The position numbers were made by a program, and so were the translations under genes. Shown here piece after piece: positions 1 through 14,116 of a DNA stretch of 64,000 nucleotides. The notes beneath the pieces are model-generated. The model searched no databases and was not told where the DNA came from. It saw only the letters and a program-made list of their open reading frames with translations. The DNA comes from Salminus brasiliensis (Eukaryota > Chordata > Actinopteri > Characiformes > Bryconidae): the NCBI RefSeq assembly GCF_030463535.1, contig NC_132878.1:26045925-26109924 (forward strand), read 5' to 3'. Every line of letters starts with the position of its first letter. Position 1 is the first letter of the stretch.

Positions 1-109
1 GAACCACTTTATGATCATATAAAATATTATCAGTTATCAGACTTTCAGCTCCTCAAAGCTAACAGCTCCAGAGTCACTTTGATGGTCCGCTGACTTGGAA
101 TAGGGAGAA

Positions 110-865
110 TGGCATGTCTACTATTGTCACTCCAGACAGTAGTAGTATAGCTGTACTAGGTGTATATCAGTTGTGGCAGTAACAGTATACCTGAAGTAGT
201 AGTATATCAGTAGCGGAAGTACGAATGTGGCAGCAGTGGCAGTAGTAGTATAGCTGTACTAGGTGTAAGTCAGAAGTTGCAGTAGTATAGCTGTAATAGG
301 GGTTTCAGTTGTGGCAGTAAAATATACCTGTAGTAGTGGTATATCAGTAGGGGCAGTAATGTGTCAGTAGTGGCAGTAGTATATCTGTTCTAGGTGTATA
401 TCAGCTGTGGCACTAGTAGTATAGCTGTACTAGGTGTATGTCAGCTGTGGCAGTAACAGTATACCTGTATTAGTGGTATATTAGTAGTGGAAGTGGTATA
501 GCTGTCCTAGGTGTATAGTAGCTGTGGCAGTAGTATAGCTGTACTAGGTGTATGTCGGCTCGGCAGTAACAGTATACCTGTAGTAGTAGCATATCAGTAG
601 TGGCAGTAGTATAGCTGTACTAGGTGTATATAAGAAGTGGCAGTAGTAGTATAACTGTACTAGGTGTATGTCAGCTGTGGCAGTAGTAGTAAAGCTGTAC
701 TAGGTGTATATTAGCTGTGGCAGTAGTAGTAGTATAGCTGTACTAGGTGTATGTCAGCTGTGGCAGTAACAGTATACCTGTAGTAGTAGCCTATCCATAG
801 TGGCAGTAATAATGTGTCAGTAGTGGCAGTAGTAGTATAGCAGTTGTAGCTGTAACAGTATGGCA
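110..865. repeat. Minisatellite-like array in drp2 intron
   Basis: An irregular tandem array built from segments such as 'tatagctgtactaggtgta' and 'cagctgtggcagtagtagta', repeated more than ten times with variable numbers of GTA triplets. It lies upstream of the first drp2 exon visible here. I see no drp2 exon in bases 1-1067; the preceding EF-hand exon must lie left of the window. Confidence 0.8.
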
Positions 866-1067
866 GTAGGTTGTTTTAATTTGTATTAATTTGCACGTGG
901 AATACAGAAGTGTATTTCTTTTTTTGCAGATGGGATCACTGCAGGGAAAACACCTGGACGTGTCTTTTAATCTCAGAAGTGTGTGTGTGTGTGTGTGTGT
1001 ATAATGTTTGTGTGAGTGTGCTTTTCTAATTGTACCTTCTCTTAGTTTCTATTTCTCTCCCTTGCAG

Positions 1068-4000
1068 TGGTCGTGTTGGGACGTTGCGTCTGTTGTCCCT
1101 GGTTACTGGCCTGGTCAGTTTGTGTGCCGCTGATGTAAAAGACAAATGCAAGTGTAAGTGTAATTCAGACTTCAGGGACATTAGCATTGCATGATACTGA
1201 CAAAATACTAGTTGTGGGATTATGTTGCTTTATAATGGCCTCTAAAGCTTAACCATTGCTTGTTATTGGTTTTACTGGATGTTGTGGTTTATCCTCTGAT
1301 TGGCTACCAGTTGATGACAAAAATCAAAACATGTTTAGAAACAAATAGCTGCTGCACATTAAGCTGTGTATGCTGATCTAATGCAAATACTACAATGCAG
1401 ATATGCTACTGTGTTACAGTATAAAAGAAGTTCCATGCTGCCTTTATTGTTGGATGCACTGTGATAGTTTTTGGACAAGGACTAAATATTGTTTTGCTTC
1501 TACAGAGTAACAATAAAAGACCCTGTATGAAGCATGAAGTTTTTTATTATGTATGTATTTACTTAGCTTTACTCAGCTATTTAGCTTAAATTGTTAAATT
1601 GTGCATATCAGAAAAAGCATTGAGAAGTTATGTTATTAAAAGAGAACATTTAGTGTACATTTAGTGTCAGAAACAGCCATGCTTTTTTATTTAGCTTAAA
1701 ATGTTAATGATTTGGAAGATTTTACTGAAGTAGTCTCTAGGTTTAGGCAGGTACACCACATCTGCAATGATATTTAATATTTTCTTTGTGTTTTGTGTGT
1801 GTGTTAGATTTGTTCTTTCAGGTGTCTGGAGTGGATGGGCAGTGTGATGCCACTCACCTGAGCTCTCTATTGCACGAGCTGATCCAGATCCCACGGCAGC
1901 TGGGGGAGGCAGCAGCGTTCGGCGGGAACAACGTGGAACCCAGCGTCAACAGCTGCTTCAGGATGGTCTGATCTTTCTAACTCTACATTTACAGCTGTCT
2001 TACAGTGAAACATGATCTGTCTAATGTGACTACCAGCACCAGGAATGATGAGAAAGAAGAATGTTTAGCTATTTGCATATTAAAAGCAAAAAAAAAAAAA
2101 AAACTCTCGTTATCATTACAATTAAATTGGCAGAAGCTTTTAGGCTGCAGTATGTACATAAGCCCTATTCTAATTGGCTGCCCTGTATTGTGCCTTAAAG
2201 TATTGAAAGGCTAAACTGTTATAGGCTGAATTTAGCTATATGTATAGGGCAGTATCTACTTTTTCATACTGTCTCAAAATATTACTACCGTATACAGCGT
2301 GGCCTGTGAAGACTTACACTCCTCTCCACAGAACAAATCCAAGTCTGGCTGACTGAAAGCCCACTTATAAACATTTAGACATTATGCAACTGATGTTGAA
2401 AGGCCAGGTTTTCGTCCCTGGCTTTGGATCTTTGCTTAGCCAGCTCAGCTGCAGATCCAGTGCAGACAGCCCAGAACAGCTGCTGTTGACTAACTGCTGA
2501 GCTACAGACACTGCTAGCTAGTGTCAGACACTGCTAGCTAGTGTCTGAGAGAGTGAAGTTGAGCGACTGGTGTCGGAAGTAACAGAAAGTTGAGACAAGT
2601 TCCATGTTTGGACTCATAGCCGACTATCTAGGCTTAGATAAGTTACAGGTTAGAAATACCACAGCAAAGACCATGTTCCAGCTAACTGTGGCTCAAATCA
2701 CACACTTAAAGCATTAAAGCATGATAGCTGAGATCACAAAGTCAAGTGAATGGTCTTATGTGTGTTTTTGGCACATTTAGTAGACTGCTTCATCCAGGTT
2801 TGCTTGCTTTCCTTTTTAATCAAACTCAGCACATCACTAAACTCACGCACATGGTGTGCTGTTTTTTAACACCTTTTTTTTTAGAGCATAATTTTGAAAT
2901 ACCGTCCTCATTTGGAGATACTGTGAACATTTATAATGACCGCAGTAATTCCGCCCTACTCTAGCGCAGTATAATTACATACACAGGTTTCTGTCTGCTA
3001 ACCCACAGACCCACAACTCACACACCTTTACTCAGTGCAAGTGTATCATTTTTCAATTTATCAATTTTGACAAAACTGTAAAATGTCAAAGGGTGAAAAA
3101 AAATATATATACAAGATTAGCTTTTTTGCTTAAAGGTGTCTGTAAATAGTTTTTAGCTGTGGTTGGTACTTAAGCCTGTGTTTAAAGCTACAAAATAAAA
3201 ATAAAAAGTCATACAGTGTCAAAAACCACATCAGCAAGTCTGTTAGAGATTACTGAATATCCGCACACTGTATGTTTAAGGCAGCCATTTAGCACCATTT
3301 TAGTGTATGTGGTGCACACTTCCATTGGCTTGTTAGCTACATTAGCCTTGTAGCAAACGTCTGACACCAAACATATCATAGCTGTTCGATTACATTTGGC
3401 AATTGTTTGCTAAACTTTGCCTATAATTGTAGATGTAAACAACCGGCCACACACTGACTGCTTACTGCTGGCACTGTTCCAATGACCTTGTAAGTCTGTA
3501 TTTAGGTTCAGGGCAGTGGGTCAGTCCTTCAGCCTAGGGCTTGTGTGTGTGATGGCTTTGTTAGTTTTGTAGCTAAGGGTAAACTTGTGTGACACACATT
3601 CCTAATAAGGAAATGTTTTCTTAATGAAGCCACAGAGAATCAGCTTCAAAACGACAAACACAGAGCACATCATGCTTCTACACACACACACACACATACT
3701 AAAACTACATCAAAGTAGTAATGCAAGGACCTCCCACATACTGTACATACACACACACATAGTAAATACACACTATCTGTGTTGATATTCAGTAATAAGG
3801 TTTACAGTAAATAATAAGCATCTCTGTAGCTCTCTCTCTCACTCTCTCTTTCTGTATCTCTCCATCTCTCTCCCTCTCTCTCTGTATTTGTATCTTTCTC
3901 ATTCTTTCCTTACTCTCTCTGTGTACCTTTTTCTTTCTGCATACGTCTCACTCTCTCTTTCTCTTCATATCCCTTTCTCTTTCTCTGTATCTCTCTCTCT

Positions 4001-6009
4001 CTTTGTCTTGGTCTCTCTCTCTGTTTGTATCATTGTTTCTCTCTTACCTTTTTCTGTTTACCTGTGTCTCTCTCTGCAGGCTTCAGGGCGTCTCTCTGTA
4101 GGGGAGAATGATTTTCTGGACTGGATCGCTCTGGAGCCTCAGTCTGTAGTATGGCTTCCTGTCCTGCAACGTGTGAGCCAATCAGAACGCACGCTGCACC
4201 ACGTCCGCTGTTCTGTCTGCAGGTGCAGCCCCATCCGTGGCTTCAGGTCTCACATTGATCCATAGCTCCTTATATGACCCAATACATCACTTTCTTCTGC
4301 AAAAAAAGATAATGTACACAATTCTCCACTTAAACCACATGTAGTCGATTAGCCAGGATGTGTTTGGTGTCTAAATCATCAAACACACTGCTCAAACCGT
4401 GTTGTTGTTCAGCAATCTCCAAAAACAATGATGTATTTTCTGACACTGTATGGCTCACTGTTATCTATAAGCATGGATAAAAGTAAGCTATAGCTAAATA
4501 ATAATCATCATTTTGAGCTAAAGGAACATCGTGCAACAATAATGTTGTATAATGTGATCTTCTTGATCCAAATGAGCACTTTAGAGGACTGATGTGTGTT
4601 TTTTTCTTTAATCTATTTACAGGTATCGTAGCCTAAAGCAGTTTAATGTGGATATCTGCCAAATCTGCTTCCTGTCAGGATATGCATGGAGGGGTAAAAC
4701 CCTCCAGTACCCCATCGTTGAATACTACAGCAAAGTAAGGCCGCACTGCCAATCATTCAGCAATGCGTTCTGCAAAAGCTGCAGTAACTCATCATATAGT
4801 ACCATGTAGATAAAGACTACACTACCCAACATGCAGCCGCACATTAATATTTAGTTTCTTGAATGAACTGGACACTTAAAAGAATCTTTGTTAAACTAGT
4901 TTAGGTATGTCAGTTTATTAGCTAATGTGTGTGTGTGTGTCCGTGCAGAGCACCTCTGGAGAGAAGGTGAGGGCTTTTGCAGAGACCCTGAAGAATAAGT
5001 TCCGCTCTAAACAGTATTTCAACAGACACCCACAGCGAGGATACCTCCCTGTCCAGTCCACTGTGGGGCAGGGGGATGATGACAGGTAACACACACACAC
5101 ACACTCACACAGACAACATTCATGTCTATAATGAGTATATGTAAACAACAGATAGCAACTGATCACAACTTGTCTTGTGGTAGATTGGGGTTCCATTTTA
5201 GCTACACAACATATAACATATAATTGCATAATTGTAGTTTACAGCAGATAATAGAAAACAAACCCCTTGATATTATTGCCTAAAACACTCCAGTACTCCT
5301 GATTAAAAACTAGGGAGGAAGTGTCATACAGCTCTGTAGTCTCCAACTCATAAATTCCTCATTCTATTTTGAAATGTTGTTGTTTCTATTTTGAAACAGT
5401 GTTTGGGATGGACAGCTTCACTAATTATAAAGAGAGTGTTTTGATGTTGTTGCTTGCTAATAGGACAAGTTGTTGGGGTATAATACACATCTTTAAGCAG
5501 CATTGTGTGAGAATTGGTATTTCACTACTGATACACACATTTTACACATTTCTGGACAAGCTGGGAGGTACAGAACTGTCAAATAAACAAAAAGAGGCAT
5601 GCCACTTGCCTTTTTTTCTTTCAGTGACAGTAGCGGTGAATAGATAAGTAATATGACAGGATTTTACATGAATATGCCTGAGGTTACACAGCGTTACAGT
5701 TCTCAGAAGCATTGTTACATAATACAGTTAGCAGCGTAAGGTAGTAACTATAGATATGTTATTCTAAATATTATTAAAGAGAATAGAGCATCACAATTAT
5801 GCTGAAGCTGCTATTTTAAAGTATTAACTCGCCATCTGCCAAATACCATAAATGACAAAATAAAATATGTCAAAAAATAAAAGCTTATTTTATTGAATTC
5901 TGACTTCCTAAAATCTCTCTCTGTATTTGTCTTTAGTCCCAGCTCCTCTCCTAAGTTGCCATATTCAGAGTCTAACTCCAGTATTGAGCCATTTGCCTGC
6001 AGGTGAGTT

Positions 6010-6044
<35 letters not shown>

Positions 6045-8970
6045 TACATATGGTGAAGAAGGAATGAGGCAGCAAGGCTTGTTCCTAGAACCGTGCAATA
6101 GTTCTTGGGAGTTTTTGTGACACTCAACATGGCCTCTGTTTATGGATAGACTCCGGATTGACCCCAAAAACTTAGATTCTGGTGATGCTGGTTAGAGTCT
6201 CTGTTGTTCCATCTCCAGCTGAAACAGAGATTTAACTTTCTCCCTGTCTGTGCCTATAGGTTTTTGTGAGAGTGGATTTCTTTTAATAAATGTCTGAATT
6301 TAATAAAAATCATCTCTGTTGAAAACCATGAATCCTAAATTAACTTGGCAGACAGTATGTTTGACATGCCTGTTCTAGAACGAACTGCTTTGGTTAAATT
6401 AACTTAAATGGTCGAATTCAGCACAATTCATTAATCAGAAGCGGGTGTTATCATGACTACACAACACACATAGCCTTTCACTATCCAAAACATGCACCAG
6501 TAAACATACGTGTCTTCTGAGTTTTATATGTGAGGTTGATGAAAAACAAAAACTCACAACACATTTATACAAGTCTTGTATCAGGTGTGGCCAGTCCTGA
6601 TCCTAGAGATCTACCACCCTGCACCCCTAATCTAACACAACTGATCTAGGTAATCGTGGGCCTTTAGAAGCATCAGATGATTAGAGACTGGTATGGTGGA
6701 TCTGAACACTCCAGAACCAGGATTGGTCACCCCTGTTGTATTCAATATTTCACTCTTCCGTTGATTTCTTAGCAACAATATGCTACGCAAAAGTACAGGG
6801 AACATGTGTCAAATGATCTACCTTAACATTTAATCAGTACTTTTAAAATACAGGGAATTCTGGAAATGAATTTCCTTCATGGAATTCATGGAATTTTTTA
6901 CAACTCTGGAATCAAAATATATCTTTTTTTACATTTTATGTTTTAGAGTACTCTTATGTTTAAAGTATACATATCAAGCCATTTGAATGTAATTGAAACA
7001 ATAATATCAAACGTTTAAAGCTGTTTTGTGAAGTCACTGTTTCATTTGATCATTCAAAATAAAAGTATCTGATTCCCTTAAATTGTATGAGCGCACTAAC
7101 CTTGAACACTGTGCCTTCAAGTACGTCTAACACATACACTCTTTCTCTATATGTCACAGATGTCCCATGGGTTGTGGTTTATAGAGCAGATTGCTTGATT
7201 TCACTAACCTCATCAGTGTGCTCGGCTGGAGGAGTTAATTAGTGGAATCAGGTGGAGATTAGCCAGGCTGTGCTGCAGGACAGACTTTAACCCACATTAC
7301 CTACTGTACACCTAACCAACACACACACACACACACACACACAAAGTTATTCTGGTTCTTCACATACTTCTTCTAGTAAGAATGTTAGCAGTGAAATGAA
7401 CATATGCACATGCACTACAGTCGTGAAACCATGTTTCCATAATATAAATATATTGTAAATATCTGGAAATTTAAAGACATTAATCTTTTGAAGCTCTGAT
7501 AACATTAATATCCAGAATAAAGTTCTAATAACATTAATATTCAGAATGAAATTCTAATAACATTAATATCCAGAATGAAGCTCTAATAGCATTAAATATC
7601 CAGAATAAAGCTCTAATAACATTAAATATCCAGAATGAAGCTCTAATATCATTAATATCCAGAATGAAGTTCTAATATCATTAATATCCAGAATGAAGCT
7701 CTAATAACATCTAATATCCAGAATGAAGCTATAATAACATTTAATATCCAGAATGAAGTCTTAATTACATTAATATCGAGAATGTAGTTTTAATAACATT
7801 ACTATACAGAATGAAACTCTAATAACATTAATATCCAGAATGAAGCTCTAATAACATTAATATTCAGAATTAAGTTCTGATAACATTAAATATCCAAAAT
7901 AAAGCTCTAATAACATTAATATCCAGAATGAAGCTCTAATAACATTTAATATCCAAAATGAAGCTCTAATAACATTAATATTGAGAATGTAGTTTTAATA
8001 GCATTACTATCCAGAATGAAACTCTAATAGTATTGATATAATCCAGCTATCAAGAGACAGATTTAAATAATATGGGAGTGAATGAAGTGGCTTAATGCTG
8101 CACTGTACAGTCTCAGCCGGATTGTGGGGTAGGGCCATTCTTTACATGCCCTGATTTATAGTAATGAGTCACAGTCTGGAAGAGGGCAGCCAGGGGTCAC
8201 ACTGGTTATTAAGGTTGATTGCGACTGCCGCTGTAGCGTTGACCTTAGGCAGCTAGCGACAACTCACATCAGAGCAAGTGCCCAAAGTGATATATTTGTA
8301 TTTAGCCTACATGTGGGCATATGTGTGCGTGTGTTATGTTAGTCAGTCTTTGCTTAGCATATTTCTCCAGCAGAGTAAATGTTTCACTCTCATGCTCTTA
8401 CTGCCCCCTGTTGGTTAAAAAGATGCATTTCTGCGTGTTAACATTACTTGTGTATGGTATGAAAGAGCCAGAACCCTTTAAAATGGCACACATAATAATA
8501 CAGTGGCATTCTGTATAGCATTCACTGACATTGTCCTTACTGTAAATAAATGAATGTTATGTCTGGTGTGTTTCGGATTTTATCTGGTAGACTGGCTGAA
8601 ATGGAGAACCAGAACTGCTCCTTCTTTAACCACAGTCTGTGAGTATCATTGCTTCATTTATTGCTGTATTACAGTCTTTTCTTAAGGGTCCCTATAGTAT
8701 AGGGACAGTACTGATCTCCTGCTGACTGAACTGTGCATTACACTATACAGCTCAATGTAAACAATATATGCACTGTGCTATGATCCATAAGCTGCTACTG
8801 TTCTCATATGTTCACTCTTTGAGATCATCATTGAGAATGAACTACCTCAGCCTAACCAGTGTAAGTGCAACTGCTGCAAACCAATTAGATGTGATTAAAG
8901 TATTTATTCCAGACTTTAATGTATGGATATTTGCATGTTTGCATATGATGGCTATCGTTTTCATGTAATT

Positions 8971-9013
<43 letters not shown>

Positions 9014-12000
9014 TGTGTATTTTCGGTTACTGCAGTGATGAAGAGCAGTACCCTCTTCATTACTATAGCCCCGTTCTTGAGCCTGACATTCTGCCCTGCC
9101 CTCGTCTGCCCAAATACAACCACACCTTTACAGAGCGGCCAGGCGCACTGCCCACACAGCCGGACTATAGTAACATCTGCATAGACTGGCCTGTTACACC
9201 AAGAGCCGAGCCCGAATACACCAACATCTGCATGGACGCCTCGTCTGGCACACACCTGCACAACTGCTACACTTGTATGAAGCAGCCAAGCAGAGAGGAC
9301 TTTCTGACCAACAGCTCAAGCAAGCAGAGTCGGGGGCAGCTGCAGAGGTCCATCGGCATCCTGGAGCAGCAGAACAGGTCCCGGAGCTTTCTGAATGTAT
9401 TACTACTTGTGAAGAACACTGAAGGTTTAAATAGGGAATATCATCTAAAGGTTTACTCATGCTGTTGATGAAGGCCCTACTATGTTTGATATACCCTTCA
9501 CTCAGTCCATATATAAGCTAAGCTGCCAAAACAGCTTGTTTTAGCATGGTTATGATGTCACACCCATGAACACAGCCGCTGAGCCCCATCGACTCCACCT
9601 AGAGCAGTTTAGCTCCACCCATTCCTGCTGCAGTGATATGGAGTGTTCTACAGACAGTTTTTAGCAGTTATTGGGGGCAAGCTGAGGAAAAGCAGTTCCA
9701 TATTCATTTATATTTTTATTTATTTAACAGGGACAGTCCACATTGATCAGCATCATTAATTAACAGTTTTATATGTGTAGTAAACTAATTTTAATCTGCA
9801 CAAACACAACACAGATAACAGGCTAAGTAAACAGGCTTGAAAAGATACACTTTATGTAATAATATGAAGAGTATTTAGTAGCCATGTTTTACACTGTTTT
9901 GAGAATACCTCAATCAGTTGTCAATCAGTAGCTTCTTATCTCAGAATTCCAGTCATTTGATGCGTGAAAAAAATGTAGTCTGACCAAAAGACACATTTCC
10001 TTAATGGTAACATGTGGTCCTCTCTTGTAACAGCCCTAGTCAACCTATTTGAGAGCTTACAATTCTCCAACCACTTCAATATATGATCTATATGATATGG
10101 TTTAGTACATAAAACTTTGGGTTTTGCTTGCAGATTTTTTATACATATACATCTTAGACACAGTAACACAATTCTAAAACTGGGCTTACATTACACAACT
10201 CAAAGAAGCCTGAACAGGTCTTAAAAACACAGACCTTGTATTTTTTCATAAGGCAAATTAGACAAAGACAAGGCATAACACACATAATGAGCGATCACTG
10301 CAGCAAAGGCTATGAATGTGCTCAAATACCCCAAAGGAGTTAGCACACTCATGTGATCACTGGACAAAAACAAAGATTAAGCTGGATATGACAAAAGATA
10401 GAAAAACATCAGGGTGTGGTTGAATTAAGCAGCTTATTCAGTTAGTCTTCACAATGAAGTGTTTTTAGACAGGTGCAGTAGGCCCTACATATGGTAAAGT
10501 CATTACAGTAGCTTAATACGTTCTAATTGCTTACTACTTTTACACTGAATGTCATCAATGAATCACACTCATGACAACATTATTTAACCCAAAGGAATTT
10601 GGAAAGACACTATGTGACCGACTTACTGAACATATTTCACTGAAATTTGGCTGATAGTAATATATTTGATGTTAATAATGTTATGTGTATTTGAATATTT
10701 GACTCTGTCTCATATCCTTTTTATAACCTTTGACAAACTACAGTAATAGACGGTAGAGAGCAGAGGCTTGTTTTGTCATTTGAACTGAGACTGAGCCAGA
10801 GTGTAAAGTTGGTGGTGTTGTTCCTGTAGGTCCCTGCAGGGGGAGTATAGGCGGCTGCAGTGGCAGCTGGAGGAGGCTGAAGAGTCACAGAGGTCACCGA
10901 GGACAGCAGATTCAGCAGGAAATCAGAGATCAAAGTTAGAAGTGGAACTGGAGAGGCGTATGCTTCTGCTAGAGGATCACAAGGAGCAGCTGGAGACCCA
11001 AATACAGCAACTCAGAACCCTACTGTTACAGGTACACACACATATAGCAGATGCCCAGATATCCTTAAAAAAGATGCTTCGCACATTCGTGAAAAGGGTT
11101 CTTTATATAATAAATATAAAGATATTTTATAATAACACTAAAATCACTTCCCTCAAATTGCCACCATGTACTGAATCATGCTTTTATCAGGCCAGAGATG
11201 AGTCAGAGAACAGTGTTTCTGCAGGAAGCTCCACGTCCACCTGCTCACCTGGGCCCTACCCACAACACCTGCAAATCCAGCCCAGATCTGAAACAACAGG
11301 TACCTTATTAAGACCTGTCAGAGGAGTCACAGATGGGGCAGACGTTAGAATGTATGTAGCAAACATATAGACCCTTAGTGGATTCAAAATTCAAAAGAAA
11401 TAGCAGTAGAGATCAACTTGTGCAAGACATAATGTTCTTAGCTCCACTATGACTTTGTTCCTGTCTAGGTGTGAGTGTCCAGCAGGGCAGTCAGAACCAC
11501 ACCACTGACCACCTACAGCAGGTCATTGAACAACTGAGAAATGCCTTCCCCTCAGAAAATGGTGAGAGAAGGGGGGGGGGGCTATGAAAGATATTTATTT
11601 ATGAATTTGTGAAACAATGACTGGTTGTATATAGGAAAGTATAGAAGGATAGAAGTGAGCAAATAATGAAATGATAATGAATATAGAAAGTTTATGACTA
11701 AAATAGCCTCAGTGTATATCACAATACCTACATTTAGATTGTAAAAGGTAAAGATGCACTTTGTATTTGACACTGTACAGTGAAATGTGTCCTCTGCATT
11801 TAACCCATCTGTGTTAGTGAACACACACACACACACACTAGTGATCTAGGGGCAGTGAGTACACACACACCCAGAGTGGTGGGCAGCCAACTCCAGCGCC
11901 TGGGGAGCAGAGAGGGTAAAGGGCCTTGCTCAAGGGCCCAACAGTGGCAGCTTGCCGAGCCCGGGAATCGAACCCACAACCCTGTTATCGATAGCCCGGC

Positions 12001-12749
12001 GCTCTAACCGCTGAGCCAACCGACTGTTATTAATATTCAACCCTAATGAGAGACTGTAACACACACCTCAGTTTATATCACAATACCTACATTTAGAGTG
12101 TTATTAATATTAACCCTAATGAGAGACTGTAACACACACCTCAGTTTATATCACAATACCTACATTTAGAGTGATATTAATATTCAACCCTAATGAGAGA
12201 ATGTAACACACACCTCAGTTTATATCACAATACCTACATTTAGAGTGTTATTAATATTAACCGTAATGAGAGACTGTAACACACACCTCAGTTTATATCA
12301 CAATACCTACATTTAGAGTGTTATTAATATTCAACCCTAATGAGAGACTGTAACACACACCTCAGTTTATATCACAATACCTACATTTAGAGTGTTATTA
12401 ATATTAACCGTAATGAGAGACTGTAACACACACCTCAGTTTATATCACAATACCTACATTTAGAGTGTTATTAATATTAACCGTAATGAGAGACTGTAAC
12501 ACACACCTCAGTTTATATCACAATACCTACATTTAGAGTGTTATTAATATTAACCGTAATGAGAGACTGTAACACACACACTCAGTTTATATCACAATAC
12601 CTACATTTAGAGTGTTATTAATATTCAACCCTAATGAGAGACTGTAGCTCACACCTCAGTTTATATCACAATACCTACATTTAGAGTGTCAGTTCTAATT
12701 TGCCTGCCTCTCTGTCTTGTTAATTCCAGACAGCACTACTGCTCTGTAA
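1068..12749 (+). CDS. drp2: Dystrophin-related protein 2, 3' part (5' end outside window)
   Basis: Membrane-cytoskeleton linker of the dystrophin family; known DRP2 works in the dystroglycan complex of myelinating Schwann cells. Exons assigned from reading frame and GT-AG sites: 1068-1153, 1808-1965, 4080-4246, 4623-4734, 4949-5085, 5937-6002, 8591-8638, 9036-9377, 10830-11031, 11191-11299, 11469-11561, 12730-12749 (stop TAA). The first two and part of the third encode the EF-hand-like region ([24 protein letters not shown]). Exons 3-4 hold a ZZ-type finger with CSVC and DICQIC. Exon 5 has [20 protein letters not shown]. Exon 7 reads [16 protein letters not shown], the residues that favour DRP2 over dystrophin. 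Exon 9 is the coiled coil and exon 11 the tail ([12 protein letters not shown]). Phases match at every junction (1,540 coding bases here). Exon 8 (342 bp) seems longer than I recall for mammalian DRP2. Upstream spectrin and WW parts are not in the window. Confidence 0.9.
6582..6735. mobile_element. Short MITE-like inverted-repeat element in drp2 intron
   Basis: A roughly 155 bp segment begins 'caggtgtggccagtcctgat' and ends with the imperfect inverse 'gaaccaggattggtcacccc' plus TG. This foldback 'blocking' repeat is common in fish genomes. No coding capacity. Family not assigned. Confidence 0.5.
7490..8035. repeat. Tandem repeat of about 30 bp, ~18 copies
   Basis: Diverged tandem copies of a unit resembling 'ctctaataacattaatatcc' followed by 'agaatgaag', period 29-34 bp. 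It lies in the drp2 intron between the exons at 5937-6002 and 8591-8638. Confidence 0.85.
8969..9005. repeat. (TG)n microsatellite before drp2 exon 8
   Basis: An uninterrupted GT run sits about 30 bp upstream of the acceptor of the 342 bp drp2 exon at 9036, so length changes could affect the local splice context. Confidence 0.9.
11738..12025 (-). mobile_element. tRNA-derived SINE
   Basis: Read on the minus strand, the element starts with a tRNA-like head. An A box matching TGGCTCAGCGG lies at 12008-12018 and a B box GGTTCGATTCC at 11964-11974. The body includes the 'gggcccttgagcaaggccct' segment typical of fish SINEs, then a 3' part ending near 11740. It interrupts a minisatellite inside the second-last drp2 intron. 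Confidence 0.8.
12026..12690. repeat. Minisatellite, 73-74 bp unit, ~9 copies
   Basis: Nine near-identical units each contain 'cctcagtttatatcacaata' and 'ctaatgagagactgtaacac'. Unit starts at 12026, 12100, 12173, 12247, 12320 and 12394 give the period. A further partial unit at 11702-11735 lies on the other side of the SINE. Confidence 0.9.
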
Positions 12750-13412
12750 ACAACTGATGTCACTGAACTGGGTCTGCTGCCAGGGATTTTTTGATTGACT
12801 GCAAACCAGGAGTGGACAGTCTGTGATGTTTTGATGGTGGATAGAACATTAAATAGAATCAACCCCTTTATGCCTGTTTCATCTAAATTATGAAGCCAAA
12901 GTGACAAAATTATTTTTCTGATTATCAGCATATCTAATGTGTACAATTCTAAAATGTCATTTTAAGCTATGTTTGTCTATTCTCATGTGCTTCAGGTGCT
13001 CTATGACTCACTTCTTTTAAAGATCAGGGATGCATAATTGACATGTCTTGACAGGTATTGGCAGGTATTGCATATGTGTTGTTAAATGTACTGTGGTTGA
13101 TTATTTTAATAACAGAGTGAAACAATTATATACATTAAATTCATTCTTAACCTGCAACCTTGCTGTGTGTGTACTAAATATATTGCATCAGTAGAGCCAG
13201 GATTCAGGAATCAAGGCTCACGCATGTGATATTTAAAAAGCCCAGACAGTCGAGTGCATATACAGTGATATGCCTGCTATGCAAATCAGTAAAAGGAGCC
13301 CAAATATTTTTTCAGTAGTTGCAGATGTTTAATTTGTTATATGCAAGATGTTTAAATATAACACATGTATTTATTCCTTTAAATAGGTGGAATATTTAAC
13401 TTTTATAATAAA
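12750..13412 (+). terminator. drp2 3' untranslated region and first AATAAA
   Basis: AT-rich sequence after the drp2 stop codon. The first AATAAA I see on the + strand is at 13407-13412, with another near 13447. The cleavage site cannot be fixed from sequence alone. Sequence from 13413 to about 14110 shows no gene or repeat that I recognise. Confidence 0.5.
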
Positions 13413-14116
13413 CAAAATAATAGATTAGAATAGATAGAACAATTTAAATAAAAATGTAAAAGAATTTCATTTGCACTAAAATCTAAAACAGCAGTATGTA
13501 ATTAAAACATGATCCATCAGTGGAGTCTATCTACACCACAGCAAGGTTCCATATAAGAGCAACATCTTTGGCTTAATAGTTTCTGTCTTAAAGGTGTGAA
13601 TATTCACATGCTTTAAAAAAAATTGGGGAAGTGGTGCAGTATATAGTGGGATACATAGGAATAGGGTTTCCTATGTATTTGATTGATTAAATATTGTTGT
13701 ATATATATTTAATAATTACACTGTTGTGGTCGAGGTCTGAAAAACATGCATTAAATAGGATATACTTGGCTTTAAAAGGTAATTGACAATTTTTTAACAT
13801 TTCTTAAACAGACCTTTTTAATAATGGGTTATTGTAAATGAAACCCAGAAATGAAACCCAAATTCATTTCTATTTGACTTTTTCATACTTTGATTATTTG
13901 TTTCCTCCTGGCGAGCCCATGACATGACACGGCTCATCTAAAAGAATTGATCAAGCTGAGCAGGTTTGTCTAAACGCTGAGCAACTTAGCAGGGCTTAAC
14001 TTCTTAGCCTCTTTTGTGGAACCAAAATTCAACAAAATGAACCAGGCTAATTGAGTTAGCTTGCTTTGTGGAATACCCCCCTGGTCTGTCTTTCTGTTTA
14101 TTTCCTGTTAATTTTG

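Noticed and set aside
929-990. Possible extra drp2 exon after a polypyrimidine-AG
   Set aside because: The translation hits a stop quickly and matches nothing in the dystrophin family; the phase does not fit the exon at 1068.
2505-2550. Near-palindromic duplicate 'gacactgctagctagtgtc'
   Set aside because: Only two adjacent copies in a drp2 intron; too short to support a functional claim.
5811-6167. Minus-strand ORF of 118 codons opposite a drp2 exon
   Set aside because: It overlaps a drp2 exon that fits the family in phase and is partly CA repeat (VCVCVC); a shadow frame.
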